This document shows, in pieces, positions 21,377-31,301 of a stretch of DNA of 33,071 bases. This DNA comes from a virus. The notes under the pieces are model-generated. The model did no database searches. It had not been told where the DNA came from and saw nothing but the letters and a program-made list of their open reading frames with translations. The translations under genes and the position numbers were made by a program. Location of the stretch: IMG/VR virus record IMGVR_UViG_3300044530_003077, positions 1 through 33,071 of that record; one strand, given 5' to 3'. How positions within the stretch are numbered: the first letter of the stretch is position 1; every line of letters starts with the position of its first letter.

Positions 21377-23200
21377 ATGCAAAAGAAAATTAATTATTAT
21401 ACAAGAGATTTTGCAGGAATCCGTGCAGAACTAATTAATTATACTAAAAAACATTTTCCTAATACTTATACAGAATTTGATGATGCCTCAATAGGTATGC
21501 TTTTGATAGAGTTGAATGCAGCTTTAGGCGATATGCTTTCATTTAATATTGATAAAGTAGCTCAAGAAAACTTGATTAGCTATGCTCAAGAAAGACGCTC
21601 AATTTTAGCATTAGCAAGAACATTTGGGCTTAGAGTTCCTTACAAAAGACCTGCAGTAACTATTTGTGATTTTAGTGTAGAAGTCCCTACAAATTCTGAT
21701 ACTTTTGATTTGAATTATGCTCCTTTGATTATTAGAGGTGCTGAAGTTTTAGGTGGCGGCCAATCTTTTGAAACATTATATGATATTGACTTTTCTTCAC
21801 CTTATAACGCTCAAGGCGTATCTAATAGAATTATTATTCCAAATGTAGATAATACAGGTGGAATAGCAACTTATACTTTGACTAAGAGGGAATTAGTTGT
21901 TGCAGGAAAAACTAAGTTTTTCAAAAGAGCTATCACTTCAAGTGAAGTTACAAAATTCTTTGAAATAGATTTACCTGATAGTGATGTATTATCTGTAGAA
22001 TCAATTATTTCTTTAGATGGAACAAATTATCAAAGACTTCCAACATTGTCTGAACAAACTGACCCAAATAATCTTTGGTACAATGTTGATTCGTTGGCAG
22101 AAAGTAAAATATTCATAGAGAAACCATTGCTTCCTTCGGATAAGCAAGGTGTATTGGTGGGAAGTTGGGAAACAATTACAAGAAGATTTATGTATGAATA
22201 TTCTGATAGAGGATTTGTCACTATCAGATTCGGTAATGGCGTTCAAGATACTTCTACTTCAAGCGAATATGTAACTGATTCAGATGTATTTTTGAAATCA
22301 ATACAAGATTATGTATTCGATAACTCATTAGGAGATATTCCTAAAGCTAATTCAACTTTATTTGTAAAATATAGAGTAGGTGGAGGTTTAACAAGTAATA
22401 TTGGTGTTAATACACTTACTTCTTTAGGAAATTATACTATTTTCGTTACAGGTCAAAATAATGGTACAAATCAAAGAGTAAAATCTTCTTTAACAGTAAA
22501 TAATCCTTTACCTGCATTTGGAGGTTCAGATGAGCCTTCTGTAGAAGAAATGCGAAATATTGTAAGATACAATTTCGCTGCTCAAAATAGATGTATTACT
22601 CTTCAGGATTACTATTCAAGGATTTATCAAATGAGTGGTAAATTTGGTGTTCCATATAAAGCTTCTGTAGCTAAGATTGCAAATAAAATCGAAATATCAA
22701 TTCTTGGGGTTGATTCAGATGGGAAATTGACAAATCAATCAACCAATACAATGAAAGAAAATCTTTCAACGTATCTTTCAAAATTCAAATCTTTGAATGA
22801 CTATATTTCAGTTAAGGATGGTAAAATATTGAATATTGGTTTTGAATTTGATTTATTTATTGACCCTAACTTCAATAGAAACGAAATTGCTTCAGAAGTA
22901 ATAAATGCTGCAAGTAATTTCATTCAGGAACAAAATTTAATAATGGGTCAAGACATTTATTTATCACAACTTGTTGAAATTATAAACAGTATAGGAGGGG
23001 TATTAAATGTTATTGATTTTAGAGTTTATAATAAAGTCGGATTTGGTATATATTCATTGAACACAACAGGTCAACCATTGACTGATGCAACAACAGGTCA
23101 AATTGATTTATTGGGTCAAAATGCAATATTTTCGGATTACGATGAAATTTTTGAAATAAAATACCCTGAAAAGGATATTAAAATAAGATTCTCAATTTAA
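21377..23200 (+). CDS. Baseplate wedge protein gp6-like (baseplate J family)
   Basis: A 607-residue wedge protein of the T4 gp6/baseplate-J family, which dimerises to form the ring around the tail hub. T4 gp6 is 660 residues. Recognisable features are the N-terminus (YYTRDFAGIRAELINYTKK), the acidic helix DDASIGMLLIELNAALGDM (36-54), the RRSILALARTFGLRVPYKRP segment (73-92), the central beta domain, and GGSDEPSVEEMRNIVRYNFAAQNRCITLQDY (about 387-417), typical of the family. The end repeats the usual VINAASNFIQEQNLIMGQDIYLSQLVEIINSIGGV. It starts the structural operon that continues to the window end, with 4 bp to the next gene. Confidence 0.9.
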   Translation: MQKKINYYTRDFAGIRAELINYTKKHFPNTYTEFDDASIGMLLIELNAALGDMLSFNIDKVAQENLISYAQERRSILALARTFGLRVPYKRPAVTICDFSVEVPTNSDTFDLNYAPLIIRGAEVLGGGQSFETLYDIDFSSPYNAQGVSNRIIIPNVDNTGGIATYTLTKRELVVAGKTKFFKRAITSSEVTKFFEIDLPDSDVLSVESIISLDGTNYQRLPTLSEQTDPNNLWYNVDSLAESKIFIEKPLLPSDKQGVLVGSWETITRRFMYEYSDRGFVTIRFGNGVQDTSTSSEYVTDSDVFLKSIQDYVFDNSLGDIPKANSTLFVKYRVGGGLTSNIGVNTLTSLGNYTIFVTGQNNGTNQRVKSSLTVNNPLPAFGGSDEPSVEEMRNIVRYNFAAQNRCITLQDYYSRIYQMSGKFGVPYKASVAKIANKIEISILGVDSDGKLTNQSTNTMKENLSTYLSKFKSLNDYISVKDGKILNIGFEFDLFIDPNFNRNEIASEVINAASNFIQEQNLIMGQDIYLSQLVEIINSIGGVLNVIDFRVYNKVGFGIYSLNTTGQPLTDATTGQIDLLGQNAIFSDYDEIFEIKYPEKDIKIRFSI

Positions 23201-23204
23201 AATT

Positions 23205-23492
23205 ATGGCTTGTAGTACTTGTAACAAAAAAAAGAATGTTAAACTGAAACAAAGTTTAAACAGTAATGAAAATGGTGATTTTAGTGAATTGGTTGCAAAT
23301 GCAACAACAAATCAAGCTATCTTTAGCGGAAGATTAGGAAAATTTTTCTTCTTTTTAATTTTATTAGTTTGTGCATTAACACCAATTATAAATTTAGCTG
23401 CAGTGTATGTATTTTACATAGCAGTTTACGGAAAAAATACAAAAAAACAAAAGAATGTCACGGAACATACGAATACAGACGAAACCGAATGA
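23205..23492 (+). CDS. Small membrane protein with Cys motif (95 aa)
   Basis: ATG at 23205 lies 4 bp after the gp6 stop. The N-terminus has MACSTCNKKK with a CxxC pair. One long or two short transmembrane segments occupy about 44-76 (FFFFLILLVCALTPIINLAAVYVFYIAVYG), and the tail is polar (KKQKNVTEHTNTDETE). The gene overlaps the next by 38 bp, so it is likely translated with it. A membrane protein inside a baseplate operon is unusual. It could be an injection or holin-like factor or an anchor for assembly at the inner membrane, but no family is recognised. Confidence 0.65.
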   Translation: MACSTCNKKKNVKLKQSLNSNENGDFSELVANATTNQAIFSGRLGKFFFFLILLVCALTPIINLAAVYVFYIAVYGKNTKKQKNVTEHTNTDETE

Positions 23493-26400
23493 TGGAGACA
23501 AGTATGTAAAAGTTAAACTTGAACATTCATTTGATTTTCTTGAAATTTTATCATTAAGATTAACTCAAGCCGATGTATATAGAAAATTTGCAGCGGACTA
23601 TGGTGTTATTGTGGGGAGAGTTATTGCAAATGGAGGATTTGGTATTCCAAATGCTAAAGTTTCTGTTTTTATTCCTTTGGATGCTAATGAAACCAATCCT
23701 TTAATAAAAGAATTATACCCTTATCAAACAACAAAAGACACTAATTTTGATGGAGTAAGGTATAATCTATTAGAAGATACCGCTCAAAGACCCTGCCATA
23801 ACCCTGTTGGAACTTTTCCAAATAAAAGGAAAGTATTAGATAATGATGTATGGCTTGAAATATATGATAAATATTATAAATTTACAACCTCTACGAATTT
23901 CGCAGGGGATTTTATGATTTTTGGTGTTCCTACAGGAAACCAAAATATGCATATGGATGTAGATTACAGCAATATAGATTATGTTTCTTTAAAACCTTAT
24001 GATTTAATTGAGCAAGGTTATACTGAAAATTTATTTGAATCAAAAACTACATTTAAAACAGGAACTGATTTAGCTTCTTTAGTGCAAGTTCAATCAAATG
24101 ACTATGCTGTAAATGTTTTACCTTTTTGGGGAGATTTAGAAGAAAACGAAATAGGAATAAATAGAGTTGATTTTAATTTGAATACCGAGATTATTCCTAA
24201 TGCAACATTTTTTGGTTCTATATTTACAGATTCAAAAAAATCCTCCATTAGAAAAAAATGTCAGCCAAGGAAGACTGTAGGTAAAAACTGCGATTTAGCA
24301 ACAGGTATAGGTAGAATAGAGATGATTCGAAGAGTATCTGATACTTCTAATGAAGTTGAATACATGGAAATTGAATCTAAGCAAATTGATGAAAATGGAA
24401 ATTGGGCATTTACTGTTCCAATGAATCTAACTAAATTAGTTACGGATGAATTTGGCAATTTAATTCTTTCTGAAGACCCAAATGTAGGAATTGGTACAAC
24501 TGCTAAAGTAAGATTTAGAATGGCATTGGATGAACAAAAAGATGCTATAAAATTTAGAAGTGCGCATTATTTAATACCAAATATGTATAATAATTATCAA
24601 TTTGGTAGCGACACTGAAGATTTTGATTTCTTTGATATGCGTTGGAAGAAGACTTATACTGTCACAAATTATATTCCAAGATACCAAAAAGCTACAGGGA
24701 GTGCAACAAGATTGCATACAGGAATAAAAGATATTGGAGAATGTGAAAATACGCAGTCTTTTCCTTTTAATCGATTAGATTTAAATCCAACATTTCTTTT
24801 TACAATTCTTTGTATTTTTATTACGTTTTTTGCATTTGTTATCAATATTATAAATAGATTACTTCGATTAATTGTATTTGGTGTTGTTTTAAAATTTGTA
24901 TGTTATTTAAAACATTGGAGAAATAGTGCAAAAAGAGGTGCGTGTAGATGCAATGCTTGTTTTGAATTGGAAAGCGGTCTACAAGAGCCTCCAAGTCCTT
25001 CATTTCCTCCTGCTTGGCTACCATCGGCAACTTCTCCATGTCCCGATTGTATAGAATGTGCAGTATGTTATGATGCAAGTGATGATGGCACTACATCAAG
25101 CTCATCTTATTCTTTTAAACCAAGTCCCACAACTTTGTTGCCTCCTTCTATAGCAATAACTGTTGATGGTGGTGGACTTTTAGGTATAAGTCAAACAGCT
25201 ACAGTAGGGAGTGGAAATTTCAGTTCAATATCCCCTGTACCAACAAATACAGGTTATCAATTTATATTACAAACAGATGGAAGTGGGTATTTATCTAAAG
25301 TACTTATTATTAATCAATCAGGTTTAGGTACTATTCCTTCAACTTATAGTACAAATTATACACTTACATTAACTCCTGCTTCATATGTTAATCCTGCATT
25401 TTGGGGAACTGCTACAAGTGTTGCATTTACATTAACTCCACAAGAAATTATTATTTTAAGTGACCCTGCAGATGCTGCTGCTGCAACCTATAGTGGAATT
25501 GATGACACAATGTATACATATGGATTAGGAAATGGAGGTGGAGTTGTATTTGAAGTGACTATCAATGCAGATGGGCAATTACAAAATATACAAGTTTTTA
25601 ACCCTAATGAGGGTGATTTGTATTTTCCATATAATTCAACCTTTCCAACTTTAGAAGTATTTACAATTCCTGCAATAGATTTAGGTGCAGTAAGCCCTAA
25701 ATCTTTTGGATTTTCATATGATGCATTTCAAACCGTAACAGTAGTAGATGGTATTACTGTTGATTGTGAAAATTTTGATATTTCAGATTGTGAAGGTGAA
25801 TGTGATAGTTGCCCTATTTCAATAATTGAATTAACATGTGATGCTAATGGTATTACCTATGAAAATGTTTATGATTGGGCAAACTGTGTAAAAGAAAATT
25901 TAGCAGAAAACTTAGGAATAGTTAAATTTGATTTTTATAATGATTGGGTTATTGGTTCATTGTATTCAAGACTTTTTGATTATAAATCTAAATTTAAAAA
26001 GAAGGGAAAATCTCTTGAAAGATATTGTGATTACAATTGTAGAGCTCCAAATGTTAGTGTTTCTGCATTTTGCCCAACATCACCACCTGAAAAAGACCCT
26101 AATTATAAACGTAGAAGAAATAGATGTTATAATGCATATATTGCAGAAAGTTATATTTTCAATGATGAACCTCGTTCAGTTTGTAATGAAGATGTTAATT
26201 TGTGGGAAATGACTGAAATATATTCCCCTGAACAATCACAACAACAAGGAAGAGGTTTAGTAATTGAATATGATGGAATATTATATTATGCTGCAAGACA
26301 TGATATTGATATAAATACTGTTACAAATGCAAATTTGAGTGCTAACACTTTAACAGTTGCTGAAAAATATAATTTACTTTTTGCTACCAATTTAATTGAA

Positions 26401-27018
26401 CTCGGAAGTATGGTTACATGTGATAGAGATGGAGAACCTTTTGTAGTTAATAGTTTAGAATCTACAACCTATCAAAAAGACGATGGAATAGGGGTATTAT
26501 ATGATTATTCTGATTGTTTTACTTCATGTCCTATAAATAGATATGGAACTCAACTAATGAGTCAAGCAGGTATCGAAATAGCATTTGCTGAGGCAGGAGA
26601 TAACCCAATTTTGATTGGCGATGATGGTGAACAATATAACTTAGTTGGTGCATTATCTCCTGCTAATGAATATGTACCTGATTATGATGAAAATAATGGA
26701 ATTATAATTTTTGATAGGGCTGATATAGTTTTGAGAAGGTTATTATGTGAGAATTTTGATTATTATGGTGTTTCAAGAACTTATACATCAACTGAAATTC
26801 CTGCGGATGACCCATTAGCTTCTTATGTAGAAGAAGTTTCACTTGATACTGACCCTAATGATATTTTAGAATTTACAATAGATGAATGTACAGGATTTGA
26901 TGATGCAGCAAAACCATCAGAAAAAATGCCACCATACTATATGTATTTTGGTATAAGGCAAGGACAGTCTTCTTTAGATAAATTAAGAAAAAATTATTTT
27001 GACAGATGTATTGATTAA
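23455..27018 (+). CDS. Large Cys-rich tail or baseplate protein with internal hydrophobic segment (1187 aa)
   Basis: ATG at 23455 overlaps the previous gene by 38 bp. Residues about 45-170 contain a beta-sandwich typical of carboxypeptidase-regulatory domains (VIVGRVIANGGFGIPNAKV to GVPTGNQNMHMDVD). Residues 445-490 are strongly hydrophobic, enough for one or two membrane passes, with a Cys-rich block (CRCNACFE) immediately after. Residues about 540-770 form a Gly, Ser and Thr-rich Ig-like region, with more Cys clusters from 775 to 930. The C-terminus ends YFGIRQGQSSLDKLRKNYFDRCID. Position after gp6 matches gp7 (T4: 1032 residues), but the domain content does not prove it. A structural protein with Cys and membrane segments is unusual. 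Confidence 0.7.
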   Translation: MSRNIRIQTKPNDGDKYVKVKLEHSFDFLEILSLRLTQADVYRKFAADYGVIVGRVIANGGFGIPNAKVSVFIPLDANETNPLIKELYPYQTTKDTNFDGVRYNLLEDTAQRPCHNPVGTFPNKRKVLDNDVWLEIYDKYYKFTTSTNFAGDFMIFGVPTGNQNMHMDVDYSNIDYVSLKPYDLIEQGYTENLFESKTTFKTGTDLASLVQVQSNDYAVNVLPFWGDLEENEIGINRVDFNLNTEIIPNATFFGSIFTDSKKSSIRKKCQPRKTVGKNCDLATGIGRIEMIRRVSDTSNEVEYMEIESKQIDENGNWAFTVPMNLTKLVTDEFGNLILSEDPNVGIGTTAKVRFRMALDEQKDAIKFRSAHYLIPNMYNNYQFGSDTEDFDFFDMRWKKTYTVTNYIPRYQKATGSATRLHTGIKDIGECENTQSFPFNRLDLNPTFLFTILCIFITFFAFVINIINRLLRLIVFGVVLKFVCYLKHWRNSAKRGACRCNACFELESGLQEPPSPSFPPAWLPSATSPCPDCIECAVCYDASDDGTTSSSSYSFKPSPTTLLPPSIAITVDGGGLLGISQTATVGSGNFSSISPVPTNTGYQFILQTDGSGYLSKVLIINQSGLGTIPSTYSTNYTLTLTPASYVNPAFWGTATSVAFTLTPQEIIILSDPADAAAATYSGIDDTMYTYGLGNGGGVVFEVTINADGQLQNIQVFNPNEGDLYFPYNSTFPTLEVFTIPAIDLGAVSPKSFGFSYDAFQTVTVVDGITVDCENFDISDCEGECDSCPISIIELTCDANGITYENVYDWANCVKENLAENLGIVKFDFYNDWVIGSLYSRLFDYKSKFKKKGKSLERYCDYNCRAPNVSVSAFCPTSPPEKDPNYKRRRNRCYNAYIAESYIFNDEPRSVCNEDVNLWEMTEIYSPEQSQQQGRGLVIEYDGILYYAARHDIDINTVTNANLSANTLTVAEKYNLLFATNLIELGSMVTCDRDGEPFVVNSLESTTYQKDDGIGVLYDYSDCFTSCPINRYGTQLMSQAGIEIAFAEAGDNPILIGDDGEQYNLVGALSPANEYVPDYDENNGIIIFDRADIVLRRLLCENFDYYGVSRTYTSTEIPADDPLASYVEEVSLDTDPNDILEFTIDECTGFDDAAKPSEKMPPYYMYFGIRQGQSSLDKLRKNYFDRCID

Positions 27019-27021
27019 AAA

Positions 27022-28659
27022 ATGGAATCTAACGAAAGAATAGTATTAAACTCCTTTAAATCAAAAAATGATGTAAATCTTGACATTCAATTGAAACAAG
27101 ATTTTCATCAAACGCATAACCTTGTTCCAATTGAACCTATTGATGAGGAAATAAATGTTCCTGATTATTTTAGCATTGAACGACAAAATTCTACTATATA
27201 CAGATTTCTTGGTAATATAAATACTGTAGCATCAAATGTTTTATTCAATTGGGATGGAGCTCAATCATATCAAAACGTATTAGCATTAATGGATTATGAT
27301 ACAGGAGAACTTGATTCAACAGATGAATATGTTTTTACTCAGGATGAAATTTTAAAAGAAAAAGATGGTTGGTTTTATTATAATAATACAGGAGATACTA
27401 TTTCCTGTGATAAAGTTTATTTAGAGCCTGTACCTGATAGATTTTATCCATATAATCTTGATGGGGAAAATAATTGGAATATTTGGTTAACTTATCCAAA
27501 AGAAATTGATTTAGTTGCTTTAGAGTTTAATGGTGTTCCTTTAAGTGATGGAATTGCGATATATTCAGGAACAACTGTCACTATTGATGATAGACCAATG
27601 ACAGCATTAATATGTTCAATTAATCATGGTTTATCCGTAGGAGATGAAATAATCATAAGAAGTAATCCAATTTTACCTGCAACAGATACAGGATACGAAG
27701 GAACTTTTAATGTTTATGCTTTAGGATTTGGAGATGGTACTTATGAATCAAATACATTTATCATTGATTACGTTATCCCTGTATTTCCTGCACCACCTGC
27801 TAATGTATTTGCCAATACAAGAACTTCTTTCAAAAAAGTTATTGATGGGCAAGAATCTGAATATCATGGAAGATGGTTTGAAAAAATAACGAAACTATCC
27901 GATATTGAGCTTTATAATACTGCATTTGCAACCAATATATATAACGACCAAATTTTCTCATATAATTTCAAAAAAGATATTGATTTAAATTTATACCTTG
28001 ATTATTTAGGAAGACCATTGACTGAAGTTTATGTTTCCTTTGCAAAGAGACAAGATTATTATCCAAGTGGAGGTCAAGTATGGACTTTAGTGGAAAGTGG
28101 TCTTAAAACTGTTACAATAAATACTGAATACGATATCAATACTATCACTTCAATTAGCTTAAATGATTCTATTGAAAGTAATGTAAATGCTATAACTGAT
28201 TATTTATTTGGAGATATTATTGAGTATAACAAAGTTTCACAACTTGAAAGGGTTTTAGAGGTTGCTTATCATCGTTTCAATACTGTCAATAGGGAAGCTA
28301 ATAATTTCTTAGAAGGATATTATTATAAAGTACATTATAAAAATCAAATTAGAAAATTTGCAAATTATTTAAATGTAGAATTTGAAAACGCTGAAACTAT
28401 ACCTTTTTATACAGTTAATATGGGAGATGGTAGATATATATGGAGAGATATTGAACCAAATGATTTTAGTAATGGAAGCACAATACCATTTTTAAATGGT
28501 TGTCATTATATTTACAATAATATAAATCTACTTATTCAAAGGCAAGACCCATGTAATATTTATTTTAACCAAAATATTAATAAAGTTACAGGTATATGCG
28601 GTGATGGCACAAATGAACAATTTACAGAGGTAGTTCCAACAAATAATTTCTGCGATTAA
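27022..28659 (+). CDS. Probable baseplate/tail structural protein (545 aa)
   Basis: ATG at 27022 lies 3 bp after the previous stop. The product is beta-rich, with many aromatic and acidic residues and no membrane segment. Residues about 180-260 (VTIDDRPMTALICSINHGLSVGDEIIIRS) resemble a small beta-barrel often seen in tail proteins. Residues about 400-460 are helical with HRFNTVNREANNFLEGYYYKV. The C-terminus has four Cys. Its stop shares one base with the next ATG (TAATG), so translation is coupled. Position suggests a wedge component, for example a gp8 counterpart, but no family signature is visible. Confidence 0.65.
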   Translation: MESNERIVLNSFKSKNDVNLDIQLKQDFHQTHNLVPIEPIDEEINVPDYFSIERQNSTIYRFLGNINTVASNVLFNWDGAQSYQNVLALMDYDTGELDSTDEYVFTQDEILKEKDGWFYYNNTGDTISCDKVYLEPVPDRFYPYNLDGENNWNIWLTYPKEIDLVALEFNGVPLSDGIAIYSGTTVTIDDRPMTALICSINHGLSVGDEIIIRSNPILPATDTGYEGTFNVYALGFGDGTYESNTFIIDYVIPVFPAPPANVFANTRTSFKKVIDGQESEYHGRWFEKITKLSDIELYNTAFATNIYNDQIFSYNFKKDIDLNLYLDYLGRPLTEVYVSFAKRQDYYPSGGQVWTLVESGLKTVTINTEYDINTITSISLNDSIESNVNAITDYLFGDIIEYNKVSQLERVLEVAYHRFNTVNREANNFLEGYYYKVHYKNQIRKFANYLNVEFENAETIPFYTVNMGDGRYIWRDIEPNDFSNGSTIPFLNGCHYIYNNINLLIQRQDPCNIYFNQNINKVTGICGDGTNEQFTEVVPTNNFCD

Positions 28660-29504
28660 TGGAAAAATATAAATTAAGTTTAAATAATTTAAGTCAAGAA
28701 AATAACTTTATAAAAATTCCCATAGGACAAAATTTTTCTCCTATGGATAATTCTGAAATTGCCGAAAATCAGTTTCTTAATGATGCAACAGGTGAATCTG
28801 TTAATCCTATTGACGATTATGAAAAAGTTAGATTCTATCCTTTTAATGGAATAAATGAGATTATTATAAATTTGAATAATTTTGGAAGCACCCCTCTTTA
28901 TTATGGGGATACAATTCCTACTTCAACTTTCAATTTAGGTTATTCAGATAGCGATGTTAAATTCTTTAGAAATCGTTTTAAAAATTCTTTTATTAAATTA
29001 AATTTTTATGATTCGGCAAATCCTTCTGATAAACGATTAATGTTTCAACAGATAATTTATAATCAGTTAAACGAAGACCAAAGAGATATAAACGGCAATT
29101 TATTATCAGTTTCGGCAATGCCGATTTCTTATAGATTGGTTGACCCTGTAACTATAAGAAAAGGCTTATCTGAAGGCTATTATCTTTATTGGTTTAAAAA
29201 CACTTCTACATCTTATCCAAAGAAGTTTTATATGACTGCAACATATAACAATGCTGCAGATGGTATAATCACTCCTTTGATGGCATATGATACTACAGAT
29301 GGTTTTGTGAACCCTTTTGCCCCAACTTTACCTATAAATTTATATAACAATTATAATAGTGTAAAATATTTGTTATCGAGCATAAATAATAATAATGTTT
29401 ATTCAATAACAAGTTTAGACTCATCAACAGGAACAAATTATAGAACTATAAATGTAACAGGTAACACTTTAACAATAACATTGTATCCAATTAGAATTTC
29501 ATGA
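28659..29504 (+). CDS. Probable structural protein (281 aa)
   Basis: ATG at 28659 overlaps the previous stop by 1 bp and the stop overlaps the next ATG by 4 bp (ATGA), so the operon is tightly coupled. The product is Asn-, Tyr- and Ser-rich with mostly beta character and no Cys cluster or membrane segment. Segments such as PISYRLVDPVTIRKGLSEGYYLYWFKN (about 165-190) suggest a compact beta domain. The family is not recognised; context makes it a tail or baseplate component. Confidence 0.6.
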   Translation: MEKYKLSLNNLSQENNFIKIPIGQNFSPMDNSEIAENQFLNDATGESVNPIDDYEKVRFYPFNGINEIIINLNNFGSTPLYYGDTIPTSTFNLGYSDSDVKFFRNRFKNSFIKLNFYDSANPSDKRLMFQQIIYNQLNEDQRDINGNLLSVSAMPISYRLVDPVTIRKGLSEGYYLYWFKNTSTSYPKKFYMTATYNNAADGIITPLMAYDTTDGFVNPFAPTLPINLYNNYNSVKYLLSSINNNNVYSITSLDSSTGTNYRTINVTGNTLTITLYPIRIS

Positions 29505-30352
29505 TAAAAATATATAAAAAAATATCATTAGAACCTTTTATAAATAGGGATTATCCTATAATCAGAGCAGGAATAGATACAACTGTTAATACTGATGAAC
29601 ATGGGAATCATATTGAATCAGTACCTTTAGGTGCGGATGCATATGTTAATAAAAATGAAAAATATGGGAAAATAGATAGAAGTTTTATTTATTTTCCTAT
29701 TTATTTTACTCAGACATTTGAGAATATAGGCTTATTCACAAATGAAGAATTTATTGCTGCAGATGATTTAATTAATTCAGAACCTGATTATTTCACAAGA
29801 AAAACAGGTTTGAATGTTGAATACTATTATACTTTTGATGAATATTTAGTTACAGGTACAACAGAATCTCAAATAGAGTTTGTTCAAATGTATAGTCAAA
29901 ATAATCCTTATGTTGTAGGGTTAAATGTTTCTGATAGTCCTTCTGATGAATTCACAGGAGTTTTAACTATTACAACTGACAGTATCATTTATGTTATTGG
30001 AGGGCAATTAGATAATTCAGGAAATTATGTTACTAATACAGGAATTATTTATGAAACATTTTTATACAATAAATTGGTTCAAAATCCTTTAACAGGTGAA
30101 TATTCAGAAGTACCATATACAACTTTCAAATATTACACTAAAGGTTTTAGAGATTATAATACTGTGCTGATGGCTCTAATTCATGAAGAAAAATATTTAA
30201 ATGTTGTAGCAGAGCCTACAATTGAAAATGAATTACTTTTTGATAGAGGAACAGTGAATGTAAATGAAAGACATTTAAGGATGTCTGAAATAGATTCTGT
30301 TGAACAATTGGTAAGATATAATCAAAATTTCTTTAATGTAAAAAAATTTTGA
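29501..30352 (+). CDS. Probable structural protein (283 aa)
   Basis: ATG at 29501 overlaps the previous stop by 4 bp. The product is beta-rich and aromatic, beginning MIKIYKKISLEPFINRDYPIIRAG and ending VRYNQNFFNVKKF. The central part has several TYTF, YVIGG and TFKYYTKGFRD-like strands. No membrane segment or Cys motif. A late-type promoter follows at 30370, so this is the last gene of one coupled block. The family is not recognised; likely tail or baseplate by context. Confidence 0.6.
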   Translation: MIKIYKKISLEPFINRDYPIIRAGIDTTVNTDEHGNHIESVPLGADAYVNKNEKYGKIDRSFIYFPIYFTQTFENIGLFTNEEFIAADDLINSEPDYFTRKTGLNVEYYYTFDEYLVTGTTESQIEFVQMYSQNNPYVVGLNVSDSPSDEFTGVLTITTDSIIYVIGGQLDNSGNYVTNTGIIYETFLYNKLVQNPLTGEYSEVPYTTFKYYTKGFRDYNTVLMALIHEEKYLNVVAEPTIENELLFDRGTVNVNERHLRMSEIDSVEQLVRYNQNFFNVKKF

Positions 30353-30369
30353 TTTGAAATTTGAAATTA

Positions 30370-30386
30370 GATATTTATATTAAAAT
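30370..30386 (+). promoter_or_regulatory. Late-type promoter before the 300-aa gene
   Basis: GATATTTATATTAAAAT begins 29 bp before the ATG at 30399. It splits the structural run into two transcripts and matches the minus-strand copy at 15575 in 16 of 17 positions. Confidence 0.65.
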
Positions 30387-30398
30387 AAAAAAAACATA

Positions 30399-31301
30399 AT
30401 GGCAACAGGCGTATTTGGAACAAAAAGAAGTGCTGATTTTAGAGTACAAGATTGTGAAATTTTTTATATGTACAGTACTGATAGAGCAACTAACACTACT
30501 GAAGTTTTATCTTTAAATCCTGCACAAGTTTTAGAAAAACTTGATGACCCTACGGATTCAGGATTAATTCTTGGAGGATTATACAATCTTATTTTACCAA
30601 CTTCTATATTTAATAAAAAAGGATTTTATAATATTATTATAAGACCAAGAAGATTAAGAGTAAGAATTACAGATTGCGGTGTATTAGCTTCAAAACCTGA
30701 TATCAGAGGGGTGTTATTTGATTTATCATCAATTCCTGCTGAAGATGTTTCTAAATTTGAAAATAGTAATTTAATTGGATATAGAATTGAGTATGTGACT
30801 ACAAATACAAGTGCGGATGAAAAGAAAATTCAAAATCTTTTTAGAATTATTACATCTAATAACAAAGTAGAACCTATAAGTGAAACTTTGAATAATACTA
30901 ATCAGAAATCTGTAAAATATCGATTGAATGATAATAGCACTTTAGTTTTTTGTACCGTAACGCCATCTTCTGCCCCTTCAGTAAAACCAAATGCAGTGCC
31001 ATTTATTGGATTGCCGAATCAAGAAGTATTTTTGATTCCTACAATATTTGACCCAATTCATTTGGAAATAGAATTAGTAGAACATGACTTTGATACATTG
31101 GCAATTGGATTGTTTGGAAATCAAACTAAAGCTGTTGCAGATGGAACAAGAACTTACTATAATGAGAATAATCAGATTTACAAACAGTTTACTGAATATG
31201 TTATCAAGGATGAGGTTGGCGCAGAAAAATTGTATGAAGTAAAAGAAGAAAAAGAAACAATAGACTTTTCAAAAGATTTCAATAATATTAGTAACTTATA
31301 A
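30399..31301 (+). CDS. Probable structural protein (300 aa)
   Basis: ATG at 30399 follows an A-rich leader (TAAAATAAAAAAAACATA) and a late-type promoter. The product begins MATGVFGTKRSADFRVQDCEIF and is beta-rich. The segment RRLRVRITDCGVLASKPDIRGVLFDLSSI (about 84-112) and the late VFLIPTIFDPIHLEIELVEHDFDTLAIG segment suggest a baseplate or sheath-adjacent fold. The C-terminus is acidic and helical (YEVKEEKETIDFSKDF). The stop shares one base with the ATG of the next gene. I know similar sequences only as unnamed phage proteins. Confidence 0.65.
   Translation: MATGVFGTKRSADFRVQDCEIFYMYSTDRATNTTEVLSLNPAQVLEKLDDPTDSGLILGGLYNLILPTSIFNKKGFYNIIIRPRRLRVRITDCGVLASKPDIRGVLFDLSSIPAEDVSKFENSNLIGYRIEYVTTNTSADEKKIQNLFRIITSNNKVEPISETLNNTNQKSVKYRLNDNSTLVFCTVTPSSAPSVKPNAVPFIGLPNQEVFLIPTIFDPIHLEIELVEHDFDTLAIGLFGNQTKAVADGTRTYYNENNQIYKQFTEYVIKDEVGAEKLYEVKEEKETIDFSKDFNNISNL

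Noticed and set aside
21271-21378. N-terminal extension of the metallophosphoesterase to an ATG at 21378
   Set aside because: The extra 36 residues are basic low-complexity, and the host-type promoter at 21290-21321 lies inside them. The ATG at 21270 starts right before the phosphoesterase core.
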